Source: Leptolyngbya iicbica LK
Lineage (GTDB): Bacteria; Cyanobacteriota; Cyanobacteriia; Phormidesmidales; Phormidesmidaceae
Direction: 5' to 3'
Length of the DNA stretch: 64,000 nucleotides
Assembly: GCF_004212215.1 (NCBI RefSeq)
Contig: NZ_QVFV01000001.1
Span: 692,814-756,813 of the forward strand
Position 1 is the first letter of the stretch. Every line of letters starts with the position of its first letter. Position numbers and translations under genes: made by a program. The notes under the pieces are model-generated. The model searched no databases, was not told the DNA's origin, and was given only the letters and a program-made list of their open reading frames with translations. Below are positions 51,677 through 60,132 of the stretch, piece after piece.

Positions 51677-52210
51677 CTATTCCACCGATTCAATGGCGTA
51701 GATATCAGGCAAGTCGCGGTAGCGCTCATCCCAATCGAGGCCGTAGCCGATCACAAACTTGTCTTCAATGGTGATGCCGCAGTAATCAATATCGACGGGC
51801 ACCACCCGCCGCTCAGGCTTACTCAACAGGCTACAGAGCTTGATGGAAGCGGGCTGTTGTGCCTTCAGTAGGTTCAGGGCCACGGTGGTCGATCGCCCCG
51901 AATCCACAATGTCTTCCACCAGCAAGACGTGCTGATTGGTGACGGCACCCGGAGGTAACTCGACCAGCACCCGCACCTCGCCAGAACTCTCAGTACCCGC
52001 ACCATAGCTGGATAGCCGCAACAGCTCAACCCGGTCGACGGGGGTCTTGAGAGCGCGAATCAGATCGGCGACAAAAATAAACGCCCCTTTGAGTACGGTG
52101 ACCACAACCAGCGATCGCCCCACATAATCTCGGTCAATTTCAGCCGCCAAGGCTTGCACCGTTTGGGCAATTTTCTCCTTTGAGATATAAACCACCCACT
52201 GATCGTTCAT
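51677..52210 (-). CDS. hpt: Hypoxanthine phosphoribosyltransferase
   Basis: Purine salvage enzyme joining hypoxanthine (or guanine) to PRPP. Seen in 177 residues: V-L-K-G-A-F-I-F-V-A-D-L-I (first loop), S-S-Y-G-A-G-T-E-S-S-G, the PRPP motif V-L-L-V-E-D-I-V-D-S-G-R-S, C-S-L-L-S-K and Y-C-G-I-T-I-E-D-K-F-V-I-G-Y-G-L-D-W-D-E-R-Y-R. Start ATG at 52210; the upstream in-frame part to 52282 is not family-like. Complete catalytic set. Confidence 0.95.
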   Translation of the reverse strand: MNDQWVVYISKEKIAQTVQALAAEIDRDYVGRSLVVVTVLKGAFIFVADLIRALKTPVDRVELLRLSSYGAGTESSGEVRVLVELPPGAVTNQHVLLVEDIVDSGRSTTVALNLLKAQQPASIKLCSLLSKPERRVVPVDIDYCGITIEDKFVIGYGLDWDERYRDLPDIYAIESVE

Positions 52211-52405
52211 TGCCGCATCCTCTCCAACTGGCTTCTGTATTTTGCCAGAGTGTTTACTCGCCCAACGCCACGACCGCAACAAACCAGCGATAAGCTCACC
52301 TTTTCAGCCTTATCAACAAAATTTCACACCTTCAAGACTTACATCTAAGCGACATTGAAGATAGACTTTAGTTAATGGGAATTAATTTTTGATAGCATTT
52401 AATCT

Positions 52406-52852
52406 ATGGACGCTCTTGGGGTAATTCCGGTGTCGACACATCCTGAACTAGCTGAATTGGCTGCGCTGGTGCCCGTGCTCGGCTTAGCAGATGCCTCGAC
52501 CTTAGCTCCGAAGTCGGTGTTGGAAGCCTGCATTTTTGCGACGGTTTTGATCGGCTTCATCGGCATTATTTGGAAGCGTAACTTAATGATGAAAACCCTG
52601 GCAATGGATGTCATGAGCACCGGGGTCATTGCCTTTTATGTGTTGGTGGCCGCTCGCCCGGGCCTCTTTTCGCCCATTTTGACCGAGGGGCGCGAAGTGG
52701 CGTATGCCGACCCAGTGCCGCAGGCGGTGATTTTGACGGCGATCGTCATTGGCTTTTCGGTTCAGGCGTTGATGTTAGTAGGCGTGATGAAGCTGTCGCG
52801 CGATAACCCCACCCTGGATACCCAGGAGATCGAGCGGAGCCACACGCCATGA
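52406..52852 (+). CDS. mrpC: Mrp Na+/H+ antiporter subunit C-like
   Basis: First gene of the Mrp operon. MrpC/MnhC is related to NuoK of complex I and helps ion exchange. Seen in 148 residues: three hydrophobic segments (A-C-I-F-A-T-V-L-I-G-F-I-G-I-I-W; V-M-S-T-G-V-I-A-F-Y-V-L-V; A-V-I-L-T-A-I-V-I-G-F-S-V-Q-A-L-M-L) with D-P-x-x-Q-A-x-I-L-T-A-I-V-I-G, the MrpC/NuoK hallmark. The N-terminal 40 residues are a less typical extension. Stop overlaps the next start by 4 bases (ATGA). No Shine-Dalgarno visible. Confidence 0.85.
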   Translation: MDALGVIPVSTHPELAELAALVPVLGLADASTLAPKSVLEACIFATVLIGFIGIIWKRNLMMKTLAMDVMSTGVIAFYVLVAARPGLFSPILTEGREVAYADPVPQAVILTAIVIGFSVQALMLVGVMKLSRDNPTLDTQEIERSHTP

Positions 52853-54288
52853 CGATGAACACGTTCACCATCTTTTGGATTGCGCTCCCGCTGTTTCTCG
52901 GGTTCAGCAGCTATCTGTTTCCGCGCTCGGGGCGCATCCTCACTTTGGGCGTCGCCTTGACTTCGCTGGTTTACAGTCTGATGTGCTTGTTTCAGGAGGC
53001 GCCCACCACCTTGCAACTGGTGGACAACTTTGGCGTCTCGTTGATGATTGACGACCTCAGCGGCTTCTTCATTCTGACGAATGCGCTGGTGACGGCGGCA
53101 GTGGTGTTTTACTGCTGGCAGCTCAACAAATCCAAATTCTTTTACACGCAGACCGTGATTCTGCACGGCAGCGTCAATGCAGTGTTTATCTGTGCCGACC
53201 TCATTAGTCTGTATGTGGCGCTGGAAGTGATTGGCATTGCGGCATTTTTGCTGATTGCCTACACCCGCAGCGATCGCTCCATTTGGGTGGCCCTGCGCTA
53301 TTTGTTTGTCAGCAATACGGCCATGCTGTTTTTCCTGCTGGGGGCAGCGTTGGTGTATCAGCAGAGTCAATCGTTTGCCTTCACGGCCCTGGCGAATGCG
53401 CCGATGGATGCGATCGCGCTGATTTTTGTCGGCTTACTGACCAAGGGCGGCATTTTTGTGTCGGGGTTGTGGCTGCCGCTCACTCACTCGGAATCGGAAA
53501 CCCCCGTGTCGGCCATGCTGTCTGGGGTGGTGGTGAAGTCGGGCATTTATCCGCTAGCCCGCTTTGCCCTGATGTTCGAAGACATTGACCCGATTGTCCG
53601 CTTCTTTGGGGTGGGTACGGCATTGCTGGGCGTAGGCTACGCCGTGTTTGAAAAAGACACCAAACGTATGTTGGCCTTTCACACCGTGTCGCAGTTGGGG
53701 TTTGTGTTGGCCGCGCCAGAGGTGGGCGGGTTCTATGCGCTGACCCATGGTTTGGTCAAGTCAGCCCTGTTCTTAATTGCGGGTAACTTGCCCAGTCGCA
53801 ATCTCAAAGAATTGCGCCACCAACCCATTCCCCGCGCCGTCTGGGTGGCGTTGGCGATCGCCAGTTTCTCCATCTCCGGCTTCCCCCTGTTGTCAGGCTT
53901 TGGGGCCAAAGTGTTGACGATGAAAAATCTCTTGCCCTGGCAGGTCATCGGCATGAACGTGGCCGCCTTGGGAACAGCGATTTCCTTTGCCAAATTCATC
54001 TTTTTGCCCCATAGCAGTGAGGTACAAAGTTCGGTGAAGTCTGGCTTCTGGGGTGCCATGACACTGCTGTTGGGCGGCTTAGTCTTTGCCAATGTGGTGT
54101 ACTACGAAGCCTACACCCTGGGCAATATCGTCAAACCGCTGGTCACGATTTTCCTGGGGTGGCTGGCCTACTGGTTCATCTTTCGCCGGGTGGCGATCAA
54201 GCTGCCGCGCGTGGTCGAGCAATTTGACCATTTGATTGGCGTCATGAGCCTGATGTTGATGTTCTTGTTTGGGATGGTGCTGGCATGA
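52849..54288 (+). CDS. mrpD: Mrp Na+/H+ antiporter subunit D
   Basis: Proton/cation-conducting membrane subunit related to NuoN/NuoM. Seen in 479 residues, about 13-14 membrane helices: I-S-L-Y-V-A-L-E-V-I-G-I-A-A-F-L-L (the conserved Glu), G-L-L-T-K-G-G-I-F (conserved Lys), W-L-P-L-T-H-S-E, and S-G-V-V-V-K-S-G-I-Y-P-L-A-R, all typical of the antiporter-like family. Overlaps neighbours on both sides by 4 bases. Only one MrpD gene is present here. Confidence 0.9.
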   Translation: MTMNTFTIFWIALPLFLGFSSYLFPRSGRILTLGVALTSLVYSLMCLFQEAPTTLQLVDNFGVSLMIDDLSGFFILTNALVTAAVVFYCWQLNKSKFFYTQTVILHGSVNAVFICADLISLYVALEVIGIAAFLLIAYTRSDRSIWVALRYLFVSNTAMLFFLLGAALVYQQSQSFAFTALANAPMDAIALIFVGLLTKGGIFVSGLWLPLTHSESETPVSAMLSGVVVKSGIYPLARFALMFEDIDPIVRFFGVGTALLGVGYAVFEKDTKRMLAFHTVSQLGFVLAAPEVGGFYALTHGLVKSALFLIAGNLPSRNLKELRHQPIPRAVWVALAIASFSISGFPLLSGFGAKVLTMKNLLPWQVIGMNVAALGTAISFAKFIFLPHSSEVQSSVKSGFWGAMTLLLGGLVFANVVYYEAYTLGNIVKPLVTIFLGWLAYWFIFRRVAIKLPRVVEQFDHLIGVMSLMLMFLFGMVLA

Positions 54289-54686
54289 TCGGATACCTTG
54301 ACCTGCTGCTGCGGCTGACCATCTGGTTTTTGCTGACGGCGGATCTCAGCCCCGCCAACATTATCATCGGGGTTTGTATCGCCTTGATTTTGCCCCGCAA
54401 CCGTACCGTCACGGCGGTGCTCAAAGATTGGCTCCATGCGATTTGGGAAATCATCGTCGCCATTCCCACGGCCTATATCGAAGCGGTGGAAATCATCTTG
54501 CGCCCCCACACAGCCGAAGACACCGTGATGGAGCGGGTGAAGCCAAACCGCACCCCGGGCCTGATTTTTTTGGACATCTTTTTGATTACCTTTACGCCCA
54601 AAACCATCGTGCTGAAATATCACGAAGACGGTCGCTATGAGGTGCATCGCGTGCGCCGCCGAAAACTCAAGCAAGGAGGGGAGTAG
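54285..54686 (+). CDS. mrpE: Mrp Na+/H+ antiporter subunit E
   Basis: A 133-residue membrane protein of the MnhE family. Seen: L-T-I-W-F-L-L-T-A-D-L-S-P-A-N-I-I-I-G at the N-terminus, A-I-W-E-I-I-V-A-I-P-T-A-Y-I-E-A, T-P-G-L-I-F-L-D-I-F-L-I-T-F-T-P-K-T-I, then a basic tail. The N-terminal W-F-x-L-T and P-G pattern fits MnhE. Start ATG overlaps the mrpD stop. Confidence 0.85.
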   Translation: MIGYLDLLLRLTIWFLLTADLSPANIIIGVCIALILPRNRTVTAVLKDWLHAIWEIIVAIPTAYIEAVEIILRPHTAEDTVMERVKPNRTPGLIFLDIFLITFTPKTIVLKYHEDGRYEVHRVRRRKLKQGGE

Positions 54687-54687
54687 C

Positions 54688-54939
54688 ATGAACGGCATTT
54701 TGATTGCCATGATTTTGGCGTTGCTCATCCCCATTTACGAAGCGTGGCAGGACGAAGATATTTGGCAAAAAATGTTGGCCTTTGCCAGTATCGCCACCAA
54801 AACCTCCATCATGATTTTGGTCGTGTCAGTGCTGCGAGATGACTGGATGATCGGCCTCGTCGGCGTGTTGATTTTGAGTGTGGGCAATGCCGCCCTCATG
54901 CTGTTGGCCCACATTATTCGGAGGTTGAACGAAGCATGA
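54688..54939 (+). CDS. mrpF: Mrp Na+/H+ antiporter subunit F
   Basis: An 83-residue protein with three predicted helices (G-I-L-I-A-M-I-L-A-L-L-I-P; T-S-I-M-I-L-V-V-S-V-L; I-G-L-V-G-V-L-I-L-S-V-G-N-A-A-L-M-L-L). Size and position between E and G identify it as MnhF/MrpF, which was implicated in bile-salt and Na+ export in other bacteria. Strong AAGGAGGGG before ATG 54688. Confidence 0.85.
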   Translation: MNGILIAMILALLIPIYEAWQDEDIWQKMLAFASIATKTSIMILVVSVLRDDWMIGLVGVLILSVGNAALMLLAHIIRRLNEA

Positions 54940-55214
54940 TCGACTTTTTCAGTTACGGCCTTATGGTCTTGGGGGTCATCTTTTGGTTTTGGGGCACGTT
55001 GCCCCTCTTGGGACATCGCTCCGTGCTGTTCAAACTCCACAGTCTTTCGGTGGCCGATACCTTGGGCTCTATGAGCATCGTTGCGGGCCTCTTGCTCAAA
55101 ATTCCAGGTGAATGGCCGCTACTGGTTTTAGCGATCATCTGCCTGGCGATTTGGAATACGGTGCTGGGCTACGTGCTGGCTTACTGTTCGAGTACGGGAG
55201 GGGAAGATGCTTGA
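54936..55214 (+). CDS. mrpG: Mrp Na+/H+ antiporter subunit G
   Basis: A 92-residue MnhG/PhaG-family protein with three helices. Seen: G-V-I-F-W-F-W-G-T-L-P-L, H-R-S-V-L-F-K-L-H-S-L-S-V-A-D-T-L-G-S (the R-x-x-x-x-K-L-H-S and A-D-T-x-G signature of MrpG), then hydrophobic helix I-V-A-G-L-L-L-K. Overlaps mrpF by 4 bases and the next gene by 8. Confidence 0.9.
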   Translation: MIDFFSYGLMVLGVIFWFWGTLPLLGHRSVLFKLHSLSVADTLGSMSIVAGLLLKIPGEWPLLVLAIICLAIWNTVLGYVLAYCSSTGGEDA

Positions 55215-55845
55215 GAATTTAGATGTGGTGGCGATCGCGGCGCTCTTGCCCATCACCGCCTGCATGTTGGTCACCCAAGTCAATCCCTATCACGCGCTGA
55301 TTATCCGCGGCATTGTGGGCGCAGTGGCAGCGCTGGTGTATGCCCTGTTTGGCGCGGCCGATGTGGCGTTGACCGAGGCTTTGGTCGGCACCATGCTGTC
55401 GATTACGCTGTATGCGATCGCCGTGCGGTCTTCCATGAGTTTGCGCCTGGGCACCTTGGCCCCTGCCCTGCCCAATCCTGACGCAGTGTCCGCCCCCCTA
55501 ACTCAGCAGCTCTTTCCCGCTCTTCGCCAGGCCTTGAAAAAACATCACCTGCGTTTAGAGGTCTTACCCTACACCAGTGCTCAGGCCTTGCAGCTAGCGC
55601 TGGAAAATAAAGAGATTCACGCTGTGTGTCTACCCGCCGCTCAGCTCGACCCAGGGGAGACTACCGACGATTTAACCGCCCCCTACGTGTTGAATATTCG
55701 CCTGCCCCGACTGTATGAAATTTTGGGTGCTGCCCTGCCGCCTGAAATTGCGGCGGTGAACTTTTCACGGGCGCTACGGTTGATGCCAGCGGAGCCGCCC
55801 TCCCCTGACAGCCAATTACAAAATGCCTTGGAGGGTCAGCCATGA
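55207..55845 (+). CDS. DUF4040/MbhD-type subunit with soluble tail (MrpA C-terminal equivalent)
   Basis: A 212-residue protein. The first 85 residues form three helices with I-R-G-I-V-G-A-V-A-A-L-V-Y and G-A-A-D-V-A-L-T-E-A-L-V-G-T-M-L-S, i.e. the DUF4040/MbhD module that in Bacillus is the C-terminal part of MrpA. The N-terminal NuoL-like part of MrpA is absent, as is common in cyanobacterial Mrp operons. The remaining 125 residues are soluble (L-R-L-E-V-L-P-Y-T-S-A-Q-A-L-Q-L-A-L-E-N-K) and reminiscent of a solute-binding-like or regulatory fold that I cannot name. Confidence 0.8.
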   Translation: MLENLDVVAIAALLPITACMLVTQVNPYHALIIRGIVGAVAALVYALFGAADVALTEALVGTMLSITLYAIAVRSSMSLRLGTLAPALPNPDAVSAPLTQQLFPALRQALKKHHLRLEVLPYTSAQALQLALENKEIHAVCLPAAQLDPGETTDDLTAPYVLNIRLPRLYEILGAALPPEIAAVNFSRALRLMPAEPPSPDSQLQNALEGQP

Positions 55846-56504
55846 AGTGGATTTATATTGCCGCCGCGATCGCCCTCTATTTGAAAATGCTGGTGTTTCC
55901 CAGCCCCGCCGTCGACACCGCCGAGCTCTCCATCGTCGAGTTGGTGGTCGAAGATAGCGGCGTTGTTAACGCGGTGTCGGGCATTATCTTTCGCAATCGG
56001 TTGTACGACACGATCTTTGAGGTGGTCGTGTTCAGCATCGCTATTATGGGCGTGCGGTTTTTGCTGGCCGATGAGCAGCCTTCCTGCACGGTTTACCAAT
56101 TCACCGATGATCCCTCAATCGTTCTGGCCCGTTTGGGGGCGACGATCGCGGCGCTGGTCAGTATCGAACTCGCTATTCGCGGTCACCTGAGTCCTGGCGG
56201 CGGTTTTGCCGCAGGGGTCGCTGGGGGCACTGCGATCGGTCTGGTCGCCATCACCTCATCGTCGAGCCTGATGGAATCGATCTACCAGCGCTGGCAGGCC
56301 GCCACCCTCGAAAAAGTATCGGTATTAATCTTTATTGTGATCGCGGCCCTGTCGCTCATCGGCATTGAACTGCCTCAAGGCGAACTTGGCTCCCTCCTCA
56401 GCGGCGGCTGGATTCCCCTGCTGAATATCTTGGTCGCCATCAAAGTAGCCCTCGGCGCCTGGGCGGCGATTCTAGTCTTCATTCGTTATCGCGGTTTGCT
56501 GTAG
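55842..56504 (+). CDS. mrpB: Mrp Na+/H+ antiporter subunit B
   Basis: Last gene of the operon, 220 residues, MnhB family. Seen: five or six helices; S-I-E-L-A-I-R-G-H-L-S-P-G-G-G-F-A-A-G-V-A-G-G-T, which is the conserved H-x-S-P-G-G-G-F motif of MrpB; and the N-terminal D-T-A-E-L-S-I-V-E-L-V-V-E-D-S-G-V-V-N-A-V region. The two last helices are long and hydrophobic. ATGA overlap with the preceding gene; about 290 non-coding bases follow. Confidence 0.9.
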   Translation: MKWIYIAAAIALYLKMLVFPSPAVDTAELSIVELVVEDSGVVNAVSGIIFRNRLYDTIFEVVVFSIAIMGVRFLLADEQPSCTVYQFTDDPSIVLARLGATIAALVSIELAIRGHLSPGGGFAAGVAGGTAIGLVAITSSSSLMESIYQRWQAATLEKVSVLIFIVIAALSLIGIELPQGELGSLLSGGWIPLLNILVAIKVALGAWAAILVFIRYRGLL

Positions 56505-56811
56505 CCGCCAGACCAGCCTCGTTGGCAATAACGACCGAGGAAAATCGGCGGTGTTGGCGGCGATCTGAGGTCCCGGGCGAGCCATCGCTGGTTGGCTTAG
56601 GCGAGACCGTGACCGCGCGATCGCTGACTGGTCCCGTTGGCCCTTGTGGTTGGCCAAAGGGATTGGTAGATCTCATTCTGTCATCGCTGAAATGAACCGA
56701 TATTGAACGAAATCGCGGTGGTTTTTCCTCAAAATAAAAAATGATGTTGTAGAGCTATGGAGAGAGCGGTTCGTCCGATTACACTGCAAATACTTGACTC
56801 AGGGACTGTTG
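56505..56811. other. Intergenic region after the Mrp operon
   Basis: About 307 bases with two HIP1-like sites and an AT-rich stretch (CTCAAAATAAAAAATGATGTTG near 56725) probably belonging to the promoter of the next DUF928 gene. A short minus-strand frame here is not supported. No terminator with a T-run was seen after mrpB. Confidence 0.45.
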
Positions 56812-57501
56812 ATGATGATTTCAACTTCTACCAAACGAATTAGTCTAGCCTTACCCATCAGTGGCTTAATGCTGGCTACAGCGATGGTCTGGCCTGCCGT
56901 CGCCCAAGACCAAAACGAGTTTCCGGGACGGCGAATCGGTGGGGGAACCCGTGGCGGCTGCGTGATTAACGCGGCTGGCGTCATCGCGATCAATCCTGAA
57001 AACAATTTGGGGGTCACCCAGCGTGAGGCACCGACCTTATATTTCGCGGTGCCCGCCACGGCGGAGCCTTATCAAGTGACGTTTTACTTAGAAACTGAAG
57101 ACGCCGAGCCCCTCTATGAGACAACCGTAGCAGCGGGGGACAAAGCGGAACTGATCGGGGTACAGCTTCCCGCAGACACCCTCACGGCGGGGGAATATTA
57201 TCCCTGGTCCTTTGCGGCGAATTGTGATGAAACCAACCCAGCAACCGCGATCGTGGTGAACGGCTGGTTGCAACAAACGGCGCTGGACTCAGAGGCGATC
57301 GCCGAAGCTGAGTCACCCTTGGCCCAGGTGCAAGCCTATCAAGCGGCAGGGCTGTGGAGTGACGCGATCGCCCTGACAGCAGAACTGCTGGCAGCTAACC
57401 CTGACTGTGAAGAATATCAGGCGCAGTGGTCGGCACTGTTAGAAGCGTTAGGCCTGGAGCAGGCAATTGATGCCCCAATGTCAGTGCGTCTACCGATGTA
57501 A
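56812..57501 (+). CDS. DUF928 domain protein, paralogue 3
   Basis: A 229-residue exported protein: signal peptide (L-A-L-P-I-S-G-L-M-L-A-T-A-M-V-W then P-A-V-A-Q), Gly/Arg-rich linker, G-G-C-V-I-N-A-A-G-V-I-A, P-T-L-Y-F-A-V-P, Y-P-W-S-F-A-A-N-C-D-E-T-N-P (the second DUF928 Cys motif), then Q-A-A-G-L-W-S-D-A-I-A-L-T-A-E-L-L, the helical hairpin. It precedes a CHASE2-GGDEF-EAL gene by 19 bases in the same direction, so the two almost certainly form an operon. ATG 56812 used; ATG 56815 or TTG 56794 are alternatives. Confidence 0.85.
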   Translation: MMISTSTKRISLALPISGLMLATAMVWPAVAQDQNEFPGRRIGGGTRGGCVINAAGVIAINPENNLGVTQREAPTLYFAVPATAEPYQVTFYLETEDAEPLYETTVAAGDKAELIGVQLPADTLTAGEYYPWSFAANCDETNPATAIVVNGWLQQTALDSEAIAEAESPLAQVQAYQAAGLWSDAIALTAELLAANPDCEEYQAQWSALLEALGLEQAIDAPMSVRLPM

Positions 57502-57520
57502 CCGAGTGAGGATGTGAAGC

Positions 57521-60058
57521 TTGCCTCGACTGGCAACTTTTTTACAACAGGTGCGATCGCGGGTGAGTCGTCGGGGACAAGCGCCGCAATCGCCTCGCGT
57601 TGTGCCGCAAATCTTTTGGGCCGCATTACGCTCGGTGCTGATTTCTAGCACGGTGGTAGTCGGCGTGTGCGGGGTCGCCCAGCGCGCCGGCTGGCTAGAA
57701 CCGCTGGAACTCGCGATGTACGACCAATGGGTGCGATCGCGATCGGCCCTGCCCCCGGATGAGCGGCTGCTCATCATCGGGATCGAAGAAGCCGACATTC
57801 GCCGCTATGGTTGGCCGCTCAGCGATGAAGTATTGGCTGATGCGCTCAACCGGCTGCAGACGGTCAATCCCAGCGTCATCGGACTCGATATCTATCGCGA
57901 CTTGCCAGTGACACCAGGCGAAGCAGCCCTGGTTGAGGCATTAGCGGCGACTAATGTCATTGCCATTACTAACCAGGCGTTTGCGATTCCGCCCCCGCCG
58001 ACGGTGCCCCCAGAGCGAGTCGGATTTAATGACTTTACCCTCGACACCGATGGCGTGCTACGGCGCAACTTATTGCAGGTGGGTGATGGCGCCGACCCTT
58101 ACTTTTCGTTTGCACAACAGGTCAGCCGCTTACATTTAGCCCAGCAGGGCAAGACGTTCGACTACACATCTCAGGCCCTAATTTGGGATGAGGTGGTTTT
58201 AGAGCGCTTGCAACGCACGGATGGCGGCTATCAAACCGCCGATGTGCGGGGTTACCAAATTTTGTTGGACTATCGGGGTGCTGAGGCGATCGCCCCCACC
58301 CTGACCCTGCATGAACTGCTGACTACCCCCCCGGCTGCGCTCCCCGACCTTACGGACCGGGTGGTGTTGATTGGCAGTGTCGCCCCTAGTCTCAAAGACT
58401 TTTTGCCCACCCCTTACAGCGCCGTGCAGCAAGAGTCCTTTCAAATGTCGGGGGTGATGGTGCATGCCCAGATGGTCAGCCAGGTACTGGATGTAGTCGC
58501 CGGTACGCGCCCCCAGTTTCGTTACTGGCCACAATGGCTAGAGGTGCTGTGGCTCTGGGCTTGGGCGATCGCGGGTAGCCTGTTGGCGTGGCGATTACGG
58601 CGACCGATTGTGTTAACCATCGTCGCGCTGGGCGGCATCAGTGTGATTGTGCTCACCAGTGCCACTTTGTTCACAATCCACGTGTGGATTCCGGTGGTGG
58701 GGCCGGTGCTGGCATTTGTCGGGGCGTTGGGCTTGGCCATGACCCACCGGGTGTTTTACACCACCTCGCACGACGCTTTGACGGGTGCCCTAAACCAAAG
58801 TTCTCTGACGGCTTACCTGCGGCGATCTCTGAAACAGCGTCAACGGCAGCACCAACCACAACCGCTGGGCCTCTTATACGTGCATCTCGATCAGTTGGGC
58901 CTGGTCAATAGCAGCCTGGGCCAAACAACGGGCAATTACATGTGGCTGGAACTCATGTCACGACTGCGATCGCGGCTGCCCAAGACGGCCCGCATTGCCC
59001 GCATTGATGAAGACGATTGTGCGATCGCCCTTCCCGCTTTCGATAAAGCCGCCCTGGAAACCCTGGCGAACCAACTGCGGGACGATGTCGCCCAGCCGAT
59101 CGTCATTCCCCCGCAACAGTCAGTGGTGACCGACACCAATATCGGCATTGCTATTACCCAGCCCGACTACGTTCACACCGCCGAAAACCTCATGCGCGAT
59201 GCCCATACCGCCATGTTTCGCGCTCGTTCGCTCGGCCAAACCCAATATCAAGTGTTTGCCACTGGCATGTTAGAAGCCAATGTGCAGCGCTTTGCCCTAG
59301 AGGGGGAACTGCGTCAGGGGCTGGCGAACCAACAGTTTGAACTGTATTACCAGCCCATCGTCTCTCTAAAAAGCGATCGCATCGCCGGGTTCGAGGCCCT
59401 CATTCGCTGGCAACATCCTCAACGAGGCTTCATCTCGCCGGGCATGTTTGTTCCCCTCGCCGAAGAAACGGGCTTGATCATTCCTCTCGGCAAGTGGATT
59501 TGTGAAACCGCCTGCCAACAAGCCTACGTTTGGAAACAACAATTTCCCGACTGGCCCCTGCTCATCAGCATTAACCTCTCTGGTCGGCAGTTTGAGCAGC
59601 CCGATCTGGTGGAACAATTAGCCGCCATCATGCACGATCGCCAACTGTATGGCCTCACCTTTAAGCTCGAAGTGACCGAAAGCATGGTGATGGGCGATGT
59701 GGAAGCCGCCATTGACCTGATGTTTAAGCTGCGATCGCTCGGCTGCAAGTTGAGCCTCGATGACTTTGGCACGGGCTATTCCTCCCTCAGCTATCTGCGC
59801 CGGTTTCCCATCGATACCCTCAAGGTCGATCAATCCTTTGTGCGCAATATGCATAGTGCTGAAGACTTTGCCATTGTCCGCACCATCGTGGATCTGGCCC
59901 ATACCCTCGGCATGGACGTGATTGCCGAGGGAGTCGAAACCCTTGAAGATGTGGCAGCCTTGCGATCGCTCGGCGCCGAATATGGCCAGGGCTACTACTG
60001 GGCCAAGCCACTCGCCGCCGCCGCCGCCACCGAGTTTTTGGCGCAAAGTTTTCAGTAA
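57521..60058 (+). CDS. CHASE2 receptor with degenerate GGDEF and EAL domains
   Basis: An 845-residue membrane receptor starting at TTG 57521 (GAGGATG upstream). Seen: TM 1 at about 33-55; CHASE2 at about 60-320 (M-Y-D-Q-W-V-R-S-R, L-L-I-I-G-I-E-E-A-D-I, I-G-L-D-I-Y-R-D-L-P); three helices to about 408; a GGDEF-like domain (about 415-575) starting D-A-L-T-G-A-L-N but with R-I-D-E-D-D in place of GGDEF, so no diguanylate cyclase activity is expected; and an EAL domain (about 590-840) with G-F-E-A-L-I-R-W, N-L-S-G-R-Q, E-V-T-E-S, D-D-F-G-T-G-Y-S-S-L and V-I-A-E-G-V-E-T, which looks catalytically competent. Predicted to lower c-di-GMP in response to an extracytoplasmic cue, perhaps via the DUF928 protein encoded just upstream. 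Confidence 0.9.
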   Translation: MPRLATFLQQVRSRVSRRGQAPQSPRVVPQIFWAALRSVLISSTVVVGVCGVAQRAGWLEPLELAMYDQWVRSRSALPPDERLLIIGIEEADIRRYGWPLSDEVLADALNRLQTVNPSVIGLDIYRDLPVTPGEAALVEALAATNVIAITNQAFAIPPPPTVPPERVGFNDFTLDTDGVLRRNLLQVGDGADPYFSFAQQVSRLHLAQQGKTFDYTSQALIWDEVVLERLQRTDGGYQTADVRGYQILLDYRGAEAIAPTLTLHELLTTPPAALPDLTDRVVLIGSVAPSLKDFLPTPYSAVQQESFQMSGVMVHAQMVSQVLDVVAGTRPQFRYWPQWLEVLWLWAWAIAGSLLAWRLRRPIVLTIVALGGISVIVLTSATLFTIHVWIPVVGPVLAFVGALGLAMTHRVFYTTSHDALTGALNQSSLTAYLRRSLKQRQRQHQPQPLGLLYVHLDQLGLVNSSLGQTTGNYMWLELMSRLRSRLPKTARIARIDEDDCAIALPAFDKAALETLANQLRDDVAQPIVIPPQQSVVTDTNIGIAITQPDYVHTAENLMRDAHTAMFRARSLGQTQYQVFATGMLEANVQRFALEGELRQGLANQQFELYYQPIVSLKSDRIAGFEALIRWQHPQRGFISPGMFVPLAEETGLIIPLGKWICETACQQAYVWKQQFPDWPLLISINLSGRQFEQPDLVEQLAAIMHDRQLYGLTFKLEVTESMVMGDVEAAIDLMFKLRSLGCKLSLDDFGTGYSSLSYLRRFPIDTLKVDQSFVRNMHSAEDFAIVRTIVDLAHTLGMDVIAEGVETLEDVAALRSLGAEYGQGYYWAKPLAAAAATEFLAQSFQ

Positions 60059-60132
60059 CGCTGCGGTACCTCGTAATTTGGCATCATAGGCTGGAGGTCT
60101 ATTCGGGCGCTCAGTCGCTCCTGGTCAATTCG

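Noticed and set aside
56479-56676. 65-codon minus-strand frame after mrpB
   Set aside because: Low-complexity, polar and unlike known proteins; no ribosome binding site; overlaps the mrpB end.
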